From NCBI GenBank assembly GCA_037176845.1, contig JAYKXP010000009.1, positions 62,001-126,000 on the forward strand: a stretch of 64,000 nt of DNA, given 5' to 3'. Shown here one piece after another: positions 46,740 to 57,240 of this stretch (the stretch's first letter is position 1; each line of letters begins with the position of its first letter). The translations under genes were made by a program, and so were the position numbers. The notes beneath the pieces were generated by a model. The model ran no database searches, was not told the DNA's origin, and was given only the letters and a program-made list of their open reading frames with translations. Source of the stretch: Paramarasmius palmivorus. Lineage: Eukaryota; Basidiomycota; Agaricomycetes; Agaricales; Marasmiaceae.

Positions 46740-48155
46740 GCAATATGCTGTTATGTTTCTATATGCTCAACTCAATCTCCGCTCCTTATCCTCTCTATTC
46801 TTTTCCCCTCCGAAAGTCACTACACCATCAACCAACATCTCCGGCACTCCTCAGAGGCCACTCCCAGCTATTATGCTGTTCCGTACTCCATTCCTATCAT
46901 GTCTCCTTCCTCCGGCACATTTCCTATCACTTCGTCTTTGGTTCCGGCCAACATTGAGGGCTCTAGACTAGATGTCTAACCCTAAGACCAGAACTGGTCT
47001 CTCTGCGCCCTTCCGGACTATTTCCGTGCCTCCGGAGATTTACTCCGGTCCACACTCCGGTCTGGATGTCCTTCCTGCGCCATTTCTCCTCCTCCATTCC
47101 CTGTGGTCGCTACCCTGCCTTTGGGCTAGTGCTCTGACATATGAGCATCTCCGTGGATGATTCCCCTGTAACCTCTATCTCAGTCCGTCGACTGATCAGA
47201 GCATGCAGTACCCATATCAGAAGCCGAGCTCTGCTCTGGTGTCTCCTGTGGACCTTGCAACCCACACTGATTTGGTTCCTGCCGTTATGTTGGCCTCCTA
47301 TGGCTTTGCTAGGCTTTTGCCTGGTATTTTGTTGCCTCCTAAGGCATTTCGAGGTGTTATATCACCTACTCCGCAGTTTCATCCTGCTCCAGACTTTGTG
47401 TCCACCCTCCGGCAAACCTTATCAACCCCTCCTGCACCTCCGGCGTCTCACATTTCATCCCCGCAACCCCTTCCTGTGTCTGGAACCCATTAGGATGGTT
47501 TTTATGTTGGCACGTACTGTTCCTTCTGGTACTATGATGCTTCCTCCCTTGTAGTTGACCTTTTATTTGCTTCCGGAATTGTCTTTCCACTTCCGAGTAT
47601 ATTATCTTCCTGTTCTAAACCTCCGGAACCCCTTCCGGAAATTTCCCACGCTTAGTTAGCACTTCCATTGATGCTTTCTCTCTGCTTTTTGTAGTTTACA
47701 GGCTTAGAACACCCTCCGATGATTTTCTCTGAATTTTCCCACGCTCTTCCGGTCCTTATAACCTTCTGTTTTACTTCCGGAGAACTTATTATGTCTCCAC
47801 AACAGCTTCCGGAGTATATTCTAGATTTTCCCACGCCCTTCCGGATTTCGGAGCCTTAAGTTCCTTTCCGGAGGTCATTATTTGCTTCCGAAATGTCTTT
47901 GAATACTTCTGGTAGTTTTTCTCTTCCTCTTCCAAGGTTTTTTGCCCTGCATTCTTCTAGTACTTACTGCTATCAATTGCATACTTACTAGTTTTTATCT
48001 GCAGTTCTATTTCATTTCCACGCTATGTGTTATAGTTCTTATTCCTTTTCTTGCATTTCTACCAGTCAGTTCTTCTTCACTCCCGACTTCCTTGCTATAC
48101 ACTTCCTGTTCTCTCTAGTATGCTCCTCCAGGGGTCGGAGCAAGTGGGAGGATAC

Positions 48156-48642
48156 TGTAATGACCATGCAAACTCCTACTCATTTCCCTGTCTTCCGGTA
48201 CTATTTCCACTAGTTCCCTTCCTGCTTCCGACGTTTTGCCTCCGGAGTTTTCCCACGCCCTTCCGGAGCGTTATCCTTGTCTTCCGGACCCTCCGGGCTA
48301 TTTTCCCACGGTATTCCGGAACCTCGGAGCACTTATCTACCATATCCCGACCTTTCTCCTATCATCTTGGCATCTATTCCTCATATATACATTCCTTTAT
48401 ACTTCATGCACCATATGACTCTCATATCTCTTCCATCTACTCTGCCTAGTAGTCATCAGATCATCCCGGGCCATCACATCCCTTCCAGCTCCCGGTACAT
48501 TACTCAGTATATAAACTGTCATGTATTCCAGTACTGTAGCTTTAGGCAGAAAATCAACCACTAGTAGTGTCGTTCACACTGCTCTATCTTCTCTCTTCTC
48601 TGATGGAGTAGTCTCTGTCTTCCCTGCGGCATGAACGTGACA
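48156..48642 (+). repeat. 3' LTR of the self-priming element
   Basis: Appears identical to the 5' LTR over 487 bases; both the TG/CA ends and all internal landmarks are shifted by exactly 1917 bases. Confidence 0.8.
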
Positions 48643-48973
48643 ATTACGCATTTCACTGGTTCGATTGTGACTACACATCATGTAGACACATGTCCCAAAG
48701 AGCAGCACATAGAGACCTAATGGAAATTTGTCATATCCTTAACCAAATAAATGGTGACTGTGACATACCATAGGTAAAGTACATGGCCTAGTATAATAAA
48801 ATGCACTTCAGCCCACACTCACAGCCACAGTGGTATACACTTAAGCAGTGTACTCACCGACAGAGTAGAGATTGGAAAAATGACACTCCGTTGGATAGAA
48901 AGGGAGGCAAGGTAGGCAGCAGGAACTGTGGACGACATCACTACGGTGAGAAAAAGAAAAGAGTGCAAAAGGC

Positions 48974-48981
48974 TTTTTATA
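48974..48981 (-). promoter_or_regulatory. TATA box of copy E
   Basis: TATAAAAA on the - strand, about 40 bases upstream of the ATG. Confidence 0.45.
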
Positions 48982-49073
48982 GCTCCACTATATGTCAGGG
49001 AAATGACACTGTCCTAGAAGCAAGCTGAGTTTGTACATGAATATCTGGTAAGGAGTCAATTTTAATCAAATCA

Positions 49074-49090
49074 GCAACAGATGAACAGAT
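49074..49090 (-). promoter_or_regulatory. Upstream box of copy E
   Basis: The - strand reads ATCTGTTCATCTGTTGC about 140 bases upstream of the ATG, identical to the copy B box. Confidence 0.35.
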
Positions 49091-49671
49091 GATTGACATC
49101 AAGCCTGACTGATTGTGGGTGGGATGAGATGCACAACTCGAGAACTACTAGAAAGTCAACACTATTGGGCCCGACTGGAAAAAATCAATTACCTTGGTCA
49201 TAGTGTAAACCTGCGACTCACATAGCTATTATTGAGTTCACAGGTGATCTTTTCCAATTCTGATGTATGATACACCACTACTCCATTACCCCACATCAAG
49301 TGGTCCTAGAAAGGTTTCATTGAAGATAAGATCTGATGCTTGGGAAGTATCCCAAGTCACCAGGTGTATACGAAACACCCTGGACCTTCTATTCAGCTAG
49401 AGGTATCGTGATCATAGTCGCCACTGGCTTTGCGAGCTATTCGTCTCGCAGTTGATGCAGATGCATTCTAGATCGTGATATACGACATGAAACTAATGTT
49501 CGATATGACGTTGCGATGGATGATGGGACCCCTGGGGTGAGTAGCGCCTGTAGGCCGATATCGCCGCAGTGAAACGATGAGAAAGTGAAGCCAACGGGAT
49601 TGAGATATTTGTTGCTTGTTTAGAAAGGATGAGGATGGTATGGGGACTATACTGTGTCTGATTTTATCTTT
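49091..49671. other. No supported feature
   Basis: Short ORFs only; no recognised repeat word before 49672. Confidence 0.3.
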
Positions 49672-50530
49672 CGCAGATGGCCGTTGATGAGCGAGCGAGA
49701 GAAATCGTGCAATAGCATCATGCTCTATATTGGGGTGTTACCGCAAAGGTAATGCTGGTACAAAGGAGATAATGGCATTTGCCTTGACAACTGAGCAGAG
49801 AGAATTTATAGTGATGCTAACGATAAAGGAACCTCAGCATCGGCCGAACTTCATAAGGAGAGGAAAAAGATCGTACTATTACAGCTGTTCTAATAATTGT
49901 AGGCCGCATCGAAAAAAAAGCTAGCTTACCAAGCGCCCCACCTACTCCACATTCTCACGTATCCTCCCCCAATTTTCTGAGTGATACTGCCAGTTGGAAC
50001 GACAGTTTCAATTGACCACTTATACTTGTGCTAAGCAAGTACTGATTTGATCGACGTCGGCTGAGATGCATAGTGAATTTTTAGTTGAGAAAGTAGAATT
50101 ATCACTCTGTACGTATACAGCAGTGGTGGAGCTATGAAATCAGCAGCGTGTTCGCGTTGTGGGTGACTATGAGTGTCATGTAAGGGAATGACATCAAAGG
50201 TGGTGCGCTTGGTAAGCCAGCTTTTTTTTCGATGCGGCCTACGATTATTAGAATAGCTGTAATGCAGAACAGGGAATCTCTGCTCTGGGTCTCGTCCACT
50301 TCCGCGCGCACAGTAGGCGAGACCTGAACGCGCATTGTCCGGGCATTGTGCCTTCTCGTTTCTCCAGTTCGAATTATATGGCCAAATTCCTTGTCCCAAT
50401 TGCAATCATCTCTTTCCTGAGAAAGCGAGCCTCCTGCTGGCTGACGGCTTTTGGGGTACTTGAATTACCTCATTCTCTAGTTCTCCGGTATCCTTCGTTG
50501 GTATGAAAAGCATGCAGTGTGACGTGGAGA
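49672..50530 (+). repeat. Dispersed repeat copy 2 (with inserted element)
   Basis: Matches 15690-15243 read on the - strand, in the same order, but is interrupted by the 384-bp element at 49879-50262. It encodes a broken frame with 'TTEQREFIVMLTIKEPQHRP'. Its orientation relative to copy 1 is inverted, like the rest of the right half. Confidence 0.7.
49879..50262. mobile_element. 384-bp inverted-repeat element (MITE)
   Basis: Terminal inverted repeats of about 60 bases: left TTACAGCTGTTCTAATAAT..., right the complement with a few mismatches, both including the GCCGCATCGAAAAAAAAGCT stretch. The paralogous repeat at 15.4-15.5 kb lacks the element; its junction reads ACTAATGCAG. Flanks TTA and TAA leave a 2- or 3-bp duplication possible, so the superfamily (Tc1/mariner or PIF/Harbinger) is not decided. 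No ORF. Confidence 0.7.
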
Positions 50531-52339
50531 TGTGATGAGGTGGGGGAATGTCAGAGAATAAGAGAGCAAGTCTGGAGATATGGTTGTCAAGAAAGCCGCG
50601 GAACACGCTTTTTCCCAGCTTGACATCTGTTCATTTCGTTCAGCAATCTTCTACAGCTTCATCCCAGACTCCGTCGGCGCGTTCAGAGATCCCTCAGAGC
50701 CTCCACGACAACGATATTTCATACCCTATCCTCTCCCCGACACTATCTTTTTACACGTCATACTTGAGCTTCAAGCTCAAAGTTCGACTTGTTCTAAGTA
50801 CATGAGCCGGAGCTTCTCTTGTCGTCCTCCCGAAGCATTCTGTTTTTCTCTTCAGTGATTATGGGTATACAGGGTCAAGGAGAAGAGACTGGAGTATTGA
50901 AATGGAGCACGCGTTGGTAGAGGTCCAGTAAACATCCATTTAGATTCGACGGTAGAATAATTATATCTGACTCTCCCCGTTCTTCTGCAGATTTGTCTCC
51001 TTCGATATGCAACGTGCTAAGACACCACATCCTCGATCGTTTCGACTACCTTCAAAATCACAATGACCTTGCCCAAAATGACCACATTAGAATCTCAGAA
51101 GCTTTTATTCCTCGACCATATTTTCACCTAGTCCTCGTTCGCGGCTTTGAAACACGAACCTGGATGTCGTCAAGGCATTCGTCGCGGATCTGTTGGGGCG
51201 ATTTGCACATTGTCGAACTCAAGTGACGCCCGGGACATTACCATATCCATATTACTCCTCGTTGTCACAATGACACTGGCTTCAGCACTATCGGCATCCG
51301 AATCGTTTCTCACTGATTACTGTCGACCCTTCCGACTCAAGCCATCACCTTCTACATCATGATACCCCAAGTCGACGCGTGAGTCTGAATATGGCGGCGA
51401 AACTGGTTGAAGTATGGAAACCGAACCGAGTTTGGCGCGCCGCGATTTGTTAGACTATACCCAACATGTACGCCATTTTCCTTTTTACCCTGACTCTCAG
51501 TTCACTAATCGCGTCCGATAGACCTTCAGTGCACGCCAGCTAGCAGCTCGGATGCTTTCTGGCGCAAACCACCAGTTTTTTTGGTTATACGAGAAACGAT
51601 TCAACGCCCAGCTTCTGTCTACCAGATTTTACCGCTAGCCTCTCCGAGACGCCACTTCATTCAAGCCAGATCTTGGTTTCGGACACCAAGGGCTTTACGT
51701 ATATCCACTGGCATGCATGATACTCATTGGGCGTTGAAGCTTCGAGTCGGAGGGGATGGTTGATGGCGTGCTGTTGAAATATGGAACGGAGATAGTGTTT
51801 CGCTCGAGGCAGAGAAGCCAGCAGTTGAGGTAATGCAACGCTTTATCCTTATGTCGTGATAGCATAGCTCATGGCCGTTTCTTTAGCTTCCAAATGGCCA
51901 TGCTGTACACAACGCTAATCAATAATGATTACATCTCTGGCTTCTCGTCGCTACTAGTACCATGATAGGATCGCACCGAGCCTGCGAATGACCAGAGGTT
52001 GCTGCTCTTGAGTCTTTTTTAACATCTGACGGCAAGGATTTGCGCTGTCGGTCCTCCTCCAAATCGAATCCAAGCTTCTTTCGAGAAAAGGATCACAGTA
52101 GCACGTAGAGGCTGTATGGTAATGTCGGGGTTGCGCAAATTAGATGCTCAAAGTCGTCACGCCACTACCAGTTATCGTTACATTCGGTAATTTCTTCGTT
52201 GTATTTACGCTCTCCGTTCGTATTCAACATTAGGACGGCAGTTTATTGACGTCGTGAAGCCGACCATCTAAAAGTCGATATTTACGGATAATGGCCAAGA
52301 AGAAAACAGAGAAAGAAAGACCCTAGACACGTCCCTTCA
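50531..52339 (+). repeat. Degenerate repeat block, right-half orientation
   Basis: Begins with 'ATGGTTGTCAAGAAAGCCGC' (50580), the inverted counterpart of the left-half CCGCGGCTTTC modules. It contains 'TGGAGTATTGAAATGGAGCA' with the GTAAAC/TTCTGCAG pair (about 50890-50990). 51740-51920 resembles 55940-56110, and 51980-52090 resembles 22640-22720. No intact gene. Confidence 0.4.
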
Positions 52340-53900
52340 TCACACAATCACTGAGGCCTCCTTTGCATTTCCCGCCTGCTCGTCGCCAACAGCGTTTTTG
52401 ACAACCGAAACGACCTGCACCTGAGATCGAGTGGTACTTATCCCTCCGAACCCCTGCCGTGCCGGCTGGCTCGTGAAGCGAATGTCAGAAACCGCTTCCT
52501 GCAGACTCTCGACATTCTGGCCGAGTTTTGCTCGGACCATGATCAGAGTCGGGGCGATTCCCTGATTAATCAACATTAGTATACCAAGGCGGCACATATG
52601 GTCGAGTTCTTACAGCACTAAGAGCAGCTAGTGGGAACGGGTCAAAGGTATACTTGTCCGACGGTAGGGCGTTGGTGGTAATCAGAGCCAACCCACTCAT
52701 GATTGGATAGATCATTCCAGACTCAAGTCTACAAGGGGCATCAGTAACGTACCCAATCTAAAAAGATAGATGACTTACATGAATCTGGAAATGGACTGAG
52801 CGAGTCTATCACTTGCGTAGATACCTTGAGCACGAACTTGTCGATGGATCCACCAGATACGTCCGGCTATACGCGTGAGATACTGTTAATCATAGAACAC
52901 AATAACGTCTACTAGTAGGCACTCACCAGTCAGCAGAGTAATGATAAGGTTGAAGACAGCACTAGCGATATTATATGCGAAACCGACAAAGTTTCCGATT
53001 ATCATCAGGCTCTCGGCAAGTGTGCATATACCAATTGATTTCAGAGTAACGCTGGTGAGGCCACCGGCTTTGGTCCGCCTATATAAGCATCCCATGGTAC
53101 GAAAGCTGAACAGAGATGAACGTACCGTTGACAAGAACCGAACCCACGATCAGAGGAACCGCGACTAGTTTGCTGGAGCCCCAGATGACATAGCACCGAT
53201 GAATCTAAGTTTGTGATGAGACTCGGTGGCTATCGATTAAATGCAACGACACGGCTCACTAGCATCCATTCCGCTGCAATGCTGGCGTCGGCAATTAGTG
53301 TCAATTCTTAGAGTTTCCAGATAAAAGTGTACTTACTTGAGGAAAGCGGCCAAATATGCTCCAGTTAAGCTAGGCGAATGCAGGACAAGGAATCAGTACT
53401 GCTGCATAACGAAGCAGAGAACAGTCCATACAAGCCAAATCTCCTCTCGAAATCGTCCTGGTTCTGATATCGCTCGAATAGTTCGTAATCTTCATTCTTG
53501 ACGACACTGAAGCGAACGACGGAAGCATGGCCCGCGTAAATGGTGTAGTTAACCATGAAGATGGTTGATAACACGAATAGTATCAAGGTGAGGATGATGT
53601 AGAGGCTGCTGCTCCGTCTTTCGCCACTAACAGGGTTGCAACGTATCATGTGGAGATACGTCCCAAAGAGTAGAACATAGATACCTAAAGGAAAGAGGTT
53701 GTTATCCTAACCAACGATACAGAATCAATCGAGACGTACCGTAAGCGAAATAGGTGCCCTGACAAATGAAACACGACTTTAGCTGAGCAGAAGTAGTAAC
53801 CACTAACCGTGATACTTACCGATAAAGTGGAGATCGGCGCGATAATAGTCTGCTCTACAGAAATAGAGGCAAGGTAGTTTTTGGGGATTGTGGACGACAT
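52340..53900 (-). CDS. 7TM receptor-like membrane protein, copy F (intact, ten exons)
   Basis: Exons (- strand): 53900-53820, 53758-53740, 53684-53432, 53369-53337, 53281-53260, 53204-53126, 53067-52927, 52866-52779, 52728-52614, 52561-52340. All GT-AG and in phase; 350 residues. It begins 'MSSTIPKNYLASISVEQ', has 'IHRCYVIWGSSK' after helix 3, and ends '…QAGNAKEASVIV'. Exon 7 is the shortest of the family (141 bases), so the loop between helices 4 and 5, extracellular if the N-terminus is outside, is five to six residues shorter than in copies A and D. CpG content is normal. TATA box TATAAAATA and the shared upstream box are present. Confidence 0.78.
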
Positions 53901-53933
53901 CGCTGTTTGAATGGAAACGGAAGCGTCTGAGCG

Positions 53934-53942
53934 TATTTTATA
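53934..53942 (-). promoter_or_regulatory. TATA box of copy F
   Basis: TATAAAATA on the - strand, 34-42 bases upstream of the ATG. Confidence 0.5.
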
Positions 53943-54047
53943 GCTTCATCGCGCAGTACGCCAATGTTGTAACTTGCTACCCTGAATGCAAGCTCGAATT
54001 GCATCCTAGTGCACCCGCATATCATGTTCATCAGTTCAGTTAGATCC

Positions 54048-54066
54048 GCCACAGATGAACAGATGG
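54048..54066 (-). promoter_or_regulatory. Upstream box of copy F
   Basis: The - strand reads CCATCTGTTCATCTGTGGC, about 150 bases upstream of the ATG. One base differs from the copy B/E box core. Confidence 0.35.
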
Positions 54067-54760
54067 TATATTTGTATTAGAATCCGCGAGATTTTCGCAG
54101 GTATGCCTGGTGATCAATTGATCATGTTGGAAATGAAGGACATGTCGGGTTTCGCGATAAAGTTGAATACGTAGAGACGCTATTAGGCGTGGTAGAGCCA
54201 ATCACCGTCGATCTTGAAAGCTAAAGATGGCAGAGAGAAATATGAGATACCTCCTGATTACTCTGTGCAACCTTCCGGTACAGAGCTGTGGTATCATTGA
54301 ATACGATAGTCATAAGCCGCTGTTCGTATCACATTGGGGCGTTTTCGATGCGCCAAATCACCGTGTGGCGATGAATTGTGTGAGGATATTCATGTTGGGC
54401 CCCATAAGTGGTATGAGAAAGTGAAGGTTACTGAGTTGCACGCATAGAAGTCTTCGCCATATCGGTATTTGCGTAACGGTCTTGGGAATGGTTCTGCAGT
54501 TGGTCGAAAGCACGACCTTTTTTGAGTCTGGTGGTGTTCAGAGAACCCTTGAAATAGATTATCGCCTGATAGTGCCACATTTGGAATACTTAGTGTGAAT
54601 TGCTGTAGACATGCTCAAGTCATACCTAGATGGATTCAACTTGCCAAACGGTTTCACAACACGTCTGCCGCCCTAAACCACTCCAGGCATGACATATCAA
54701 AGGAATATAATGCAATTCCAATGAGAATAAAGCCACACTTCGTTTCCCAAGACTTGAGTC
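54067..54760. other. Upstream flank of copy F
   Basis: No gene supported. A 65-codon frame at 54227-54424 has no motif. Confidence 0.3.
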
Positions 54761-56400
54761 GAGGCCTGAGGCCTGCGGCCTTGAGGGCATGTTGTGATGG
54801 TGGTCGTGAGGAAAGCCGCGGAATTACCTTTTTCCTCCTCCACCTTGTAGCTCAGCAGGCGGGAAACCTGCTCATCTCGTTCAACGCAAGTTCCACATCC
54901 TCATCAACAAGGCCTTATGCCCTTCCATCCCGCTGCTAATACATATCTATCTCATTCTCAGACCTGGCGCATCTCTTTTGCGAGGTTCTTCTCGTCCTCT
55001 TTCCCATAGCGTTCCGCCAGCTCACTCCCTCGAGCACCACCCACACTCTACCTCCTTCAGATCCCAACACGGCAAACCAGGATCGGTTACTGCTCGAGTC
55101 AAGCCCAAAAGTCGACAACTTCCTCTGCGAGAGTTTTCATGCGCGTCACTGGTCTTTTGGGTGCAATGTAAGGATGCAAAGTTAAGCTGCATAGAGAACT
55201 GGTCCCTTGGAATGAGATTAGAGCCCACGTAAGTCTCCTTTGCCTGGTCTGACCAGCGTATGGACTAATGCTATTCCAAGACGACGACTTCAGCCAAGGG
55301 CAAGAACACCCGGCGCATCTCGATGAGGGGTACGAACCCTCAAGGCCTCAAGAACGAGCCCTGGCTATTGGAAGACTCGCATTGGCTACACGTAGGACCG
55401 GCTAAACCTCTCTCAATGCTCACTCCTGAGGGTAGCAACGGAGAATACACTATCTTCCCGAAGCGTTGTTTGGGTCCCCATGATCTCGCCGCTGCTTTTG
55501 CCCTGAAGCGTCTGGTATGGCAGTGGTGTAATGTCTTTAATTAGAGGCGGATTTTCTGCGAGGTCAGTCGTCGAGGAAAGGGGTACATTGGGATTGGGAA
55601 GGCGCTGAAGAGATACCATGCACGAGTTCTTCTATCCTGACACTACTGGCGCACCAAGACATCGTCCCCGAAATGTATGTTTTCTTTCTTATCCATAACT
55701 CTCGCCGGGTCCCTAATCTGAGTTTAGTAGATGTTCGGTATAGGTGCATCGAGGTACAAACCACCAATGCAAATGAAGGACGAGCTACATCACATCACAA
55801 GACACCACCCTGAACATCTTCCCGGCAGGAGTGACACTAGTGTGTGCGCCCTTCGACGCTGTCACTCTGGCCCAAGGAGCCGTTGTTACCATCGGATGCA
55901 TCACCAGTATTGTTTCATTTCGGTGTCGCGTTTCTGGCCGTCGAGGCTTCGAATCGGAGGGACTGGAGTGCCGTTGGAGTATGGTACGGAAAAGGTGTCT
56001 TGTTCGAGATATAGGCGCCGTGATCAACAGCAATGAGTGAGAGGCGCATATCATCGTGACCAAGGTAATGCAAAAACTTGTGGTCTTCGCGGTCAAATAG
56101 CTCATGACTATCTTCTGGCTAGGACACCATCCAACCCAGCTTTACTTGGCGAATGGATCGGGCAAATGGTTTGGTCAACAACCCCGGTTTTCCCTCCGGT
56201 TCATGTAGCCTGTCTCGTGGACGGGCTCTTAAGATATCAAGCACCGAGCTATACTATCGTCGCTCTCCTCGCTACCGGACAATCTCCCCTACACCAATGC
56301 TCTTTACTATTCGACTCCTTGGTACAGGTCGTCGACGTTGAGCTTTACGCACTCGACCTATTCCATGGAATACCCGCCATACCTACAACTAAATGACAAA
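54761..56400 (+). repeat. Degenerate repeat block, right-half orientation
   Basis: Starts with 'GTGATGGTGGTCGTGAGGAA' (about 54793), as at 41460. It includes a Ser/Pro exon-like part (55320-55544, 'LKNEPWLLEDSHWLHVGP'), a GTATGT...TTAG intron-like gap at 55674-55730, and 'TTLNIFPAGVTLVCAPFD'-type sequence after it. 55670-56040 parallels 44190-44640 and 51300-51800. This is the best preserved member of the repeat family and may reveal its coding origin, but the frames still shift. Confidence 0.4.
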
Positions 56401-56897
56401 TAACCCGTCTCGCGTATCTCCCGAGCGACTAGGTCGAACTAGGATGTAGATCAGGCGACGAAGGGATGAATGGAGAGTATGTTGGGGTCAAAAGTGGGCA
56501 GCTTATGCATAGGTGGCGGCGCTTGGAGAACAGTTTTAGCGAAAAGCGTTCCGCCTGTACTTGAAAGCTTCGATACCTTTTCCTACTGCCTTTACCCATT
56601 TCGTTCCCGCATTCTTCGTTACTTACCCCCTCTAGACTCCCCGAACTATTACTTTCACCTTTCTCTGGTACGCAGGTGGCCCTGTCTTCTGCTCTACACC
56701 TTACTATTTCGCGTGTATCGTCTTGATCGACCGGTGCGATGGTCTAGATCGTCGCCTCCTAATGTACTTATGTTATTCTGTTGCGCAAAAACTGGGTATA
56801 GAACACGAATTCATAAATACATTGAAAACCAGTAGAGAAGAAAGGAATGAAGAAACACCAGGAACGCAGTTCTCCCAATAACTCCGTTGGCACTGCA
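56401..56897. other. No supported feature
   Basis: A 121-codon + strand frame (56470-56835) has no recognised motif and sits in decayed sequence. Confidence 0.25.
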
Positions 56898-57240
56898 TCA
56901 CGCAATTGCAAAGGTCACCTTCGCATTTCCCGCTCGCTCCTCCCCGCCTTCCATACCACCTTCGGAATTCGGGGCAATCGATAATACCTGTGCCTGAGAA
57001 TAGACGGTGCTCGTCCCCCCGGCACCTCGCTGTGCTGGCTGACTTGTAAAGCGTATCTCGGAGACAGCTTCCTGCGTACTTTCGATGTTCATCCCAAGTT
57101 TCGCCCGGACCATGATAAGGGTTGGCGCAATTCCCTAAAAGTCAAATTGTAATTAAAGAATTGAAGAAACGCCAAATCTCACTTACAGCGCTGAGGACAA
57201 CTAGAGGGAACGGGTCAAAAATATACTTCTCGGAAGCTGT
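56898..57240 (-). pseudogene. 7TM copy G, 3' remnant (exon 10 and part of exon 9)
   Basis: Exon 10 (57134-56898, 79 codons with stop) is intact: 'PTLIMVRAKLGMNIESTQEA' to '…GNAKVTFAIA'. The intron and about 50 bases of exon 9 follow (57187 to about 57238), then similarity ends abruptly within 'EAS-EKYIFDPFPLVVLSA'-like sequence. Exons 1-8 are missing, so no full product is possible. Confidence 0.75.

Larger units (their letters stand above)
46239..48642 (+). mobile_element. Non-autonomous self-priming (Tf1/sushi-like) LTR retroelement, 2404 bp
   Basis: Two 487-bp LTRs (46239-46725 and 48156-48642) start TGTAATGACC and end GAACGTGACA. By eye they are identical. A 5-bp duplication ATTAC flanks the element (46234-46238 and 48643-48647). 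The 1430-bp interior has no reverse transcriptase, integrase or protease. Its short frames (for example 46972-47160, 47203-47493) are Pro-rich and unrecognised, perhaps a gag remnant. A purine-rich tract (GGGGTCGGAGCAAGTGGGAG, about 48131-48150) precedes the 3' LTR, fixing + orientation, opposite to the host gene. It must depend on proteins of a full-length relative elsewhere. Confidence 0.85.
44946..48938 (-). pseudogene. 7TM receptor-like protein, copy E, split by an LTR element in exon 3
   Basis: Exons (- strand): 48938-48858, 48787-48769, exon 3 in two parts (48716-48643 and 46233-46055), 45990-45958, 45902-45881, 45827-45749, 45694-45536, 45489-45402, 45352-45238, 45182-44946. Without the insertion exon 3 would be 253 bases, as in all other copies, and no other lesion is seen. 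The LTR element at 46239-48642 breaks the frame after about 58 codons, between helices 1 and 2. Motifs 'IHRCYLIWGSNK' and 'PTLIMVRAKLGQNVESLQEV' are kept. CpG is moderately low (about 18 in the 1.6 kb of gene sequence). Because everything else is intact, inactivation must be recent. Confidence 0.78.

Noticed and set aside
47141..47554. 137-codon ORF in the LTR element as a protein gene
   Set aside because: Composition is low-complexity Leu/Pro with no retroelement motif, and competing overlapping frames look equally open.
46319..48564. Pairs of identical ORFs (46319-46501 and 48236-48418; 46360-46647 and 48277-48564)
   Set aside because: They are the same frames in the two LTRs of one retroelement, not duplicated genes.
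3971..53900. Reading the 7TM array as STE3 pheromone receptors of a mating-type B locus
   Set aside because: The exon structure and the IHRCY-IWGS-K and PTLI-VRAKLG motifs do not match the STE3 family, and no pheromone precursor gene with a C-terminal CaaX was seen beside any copy.
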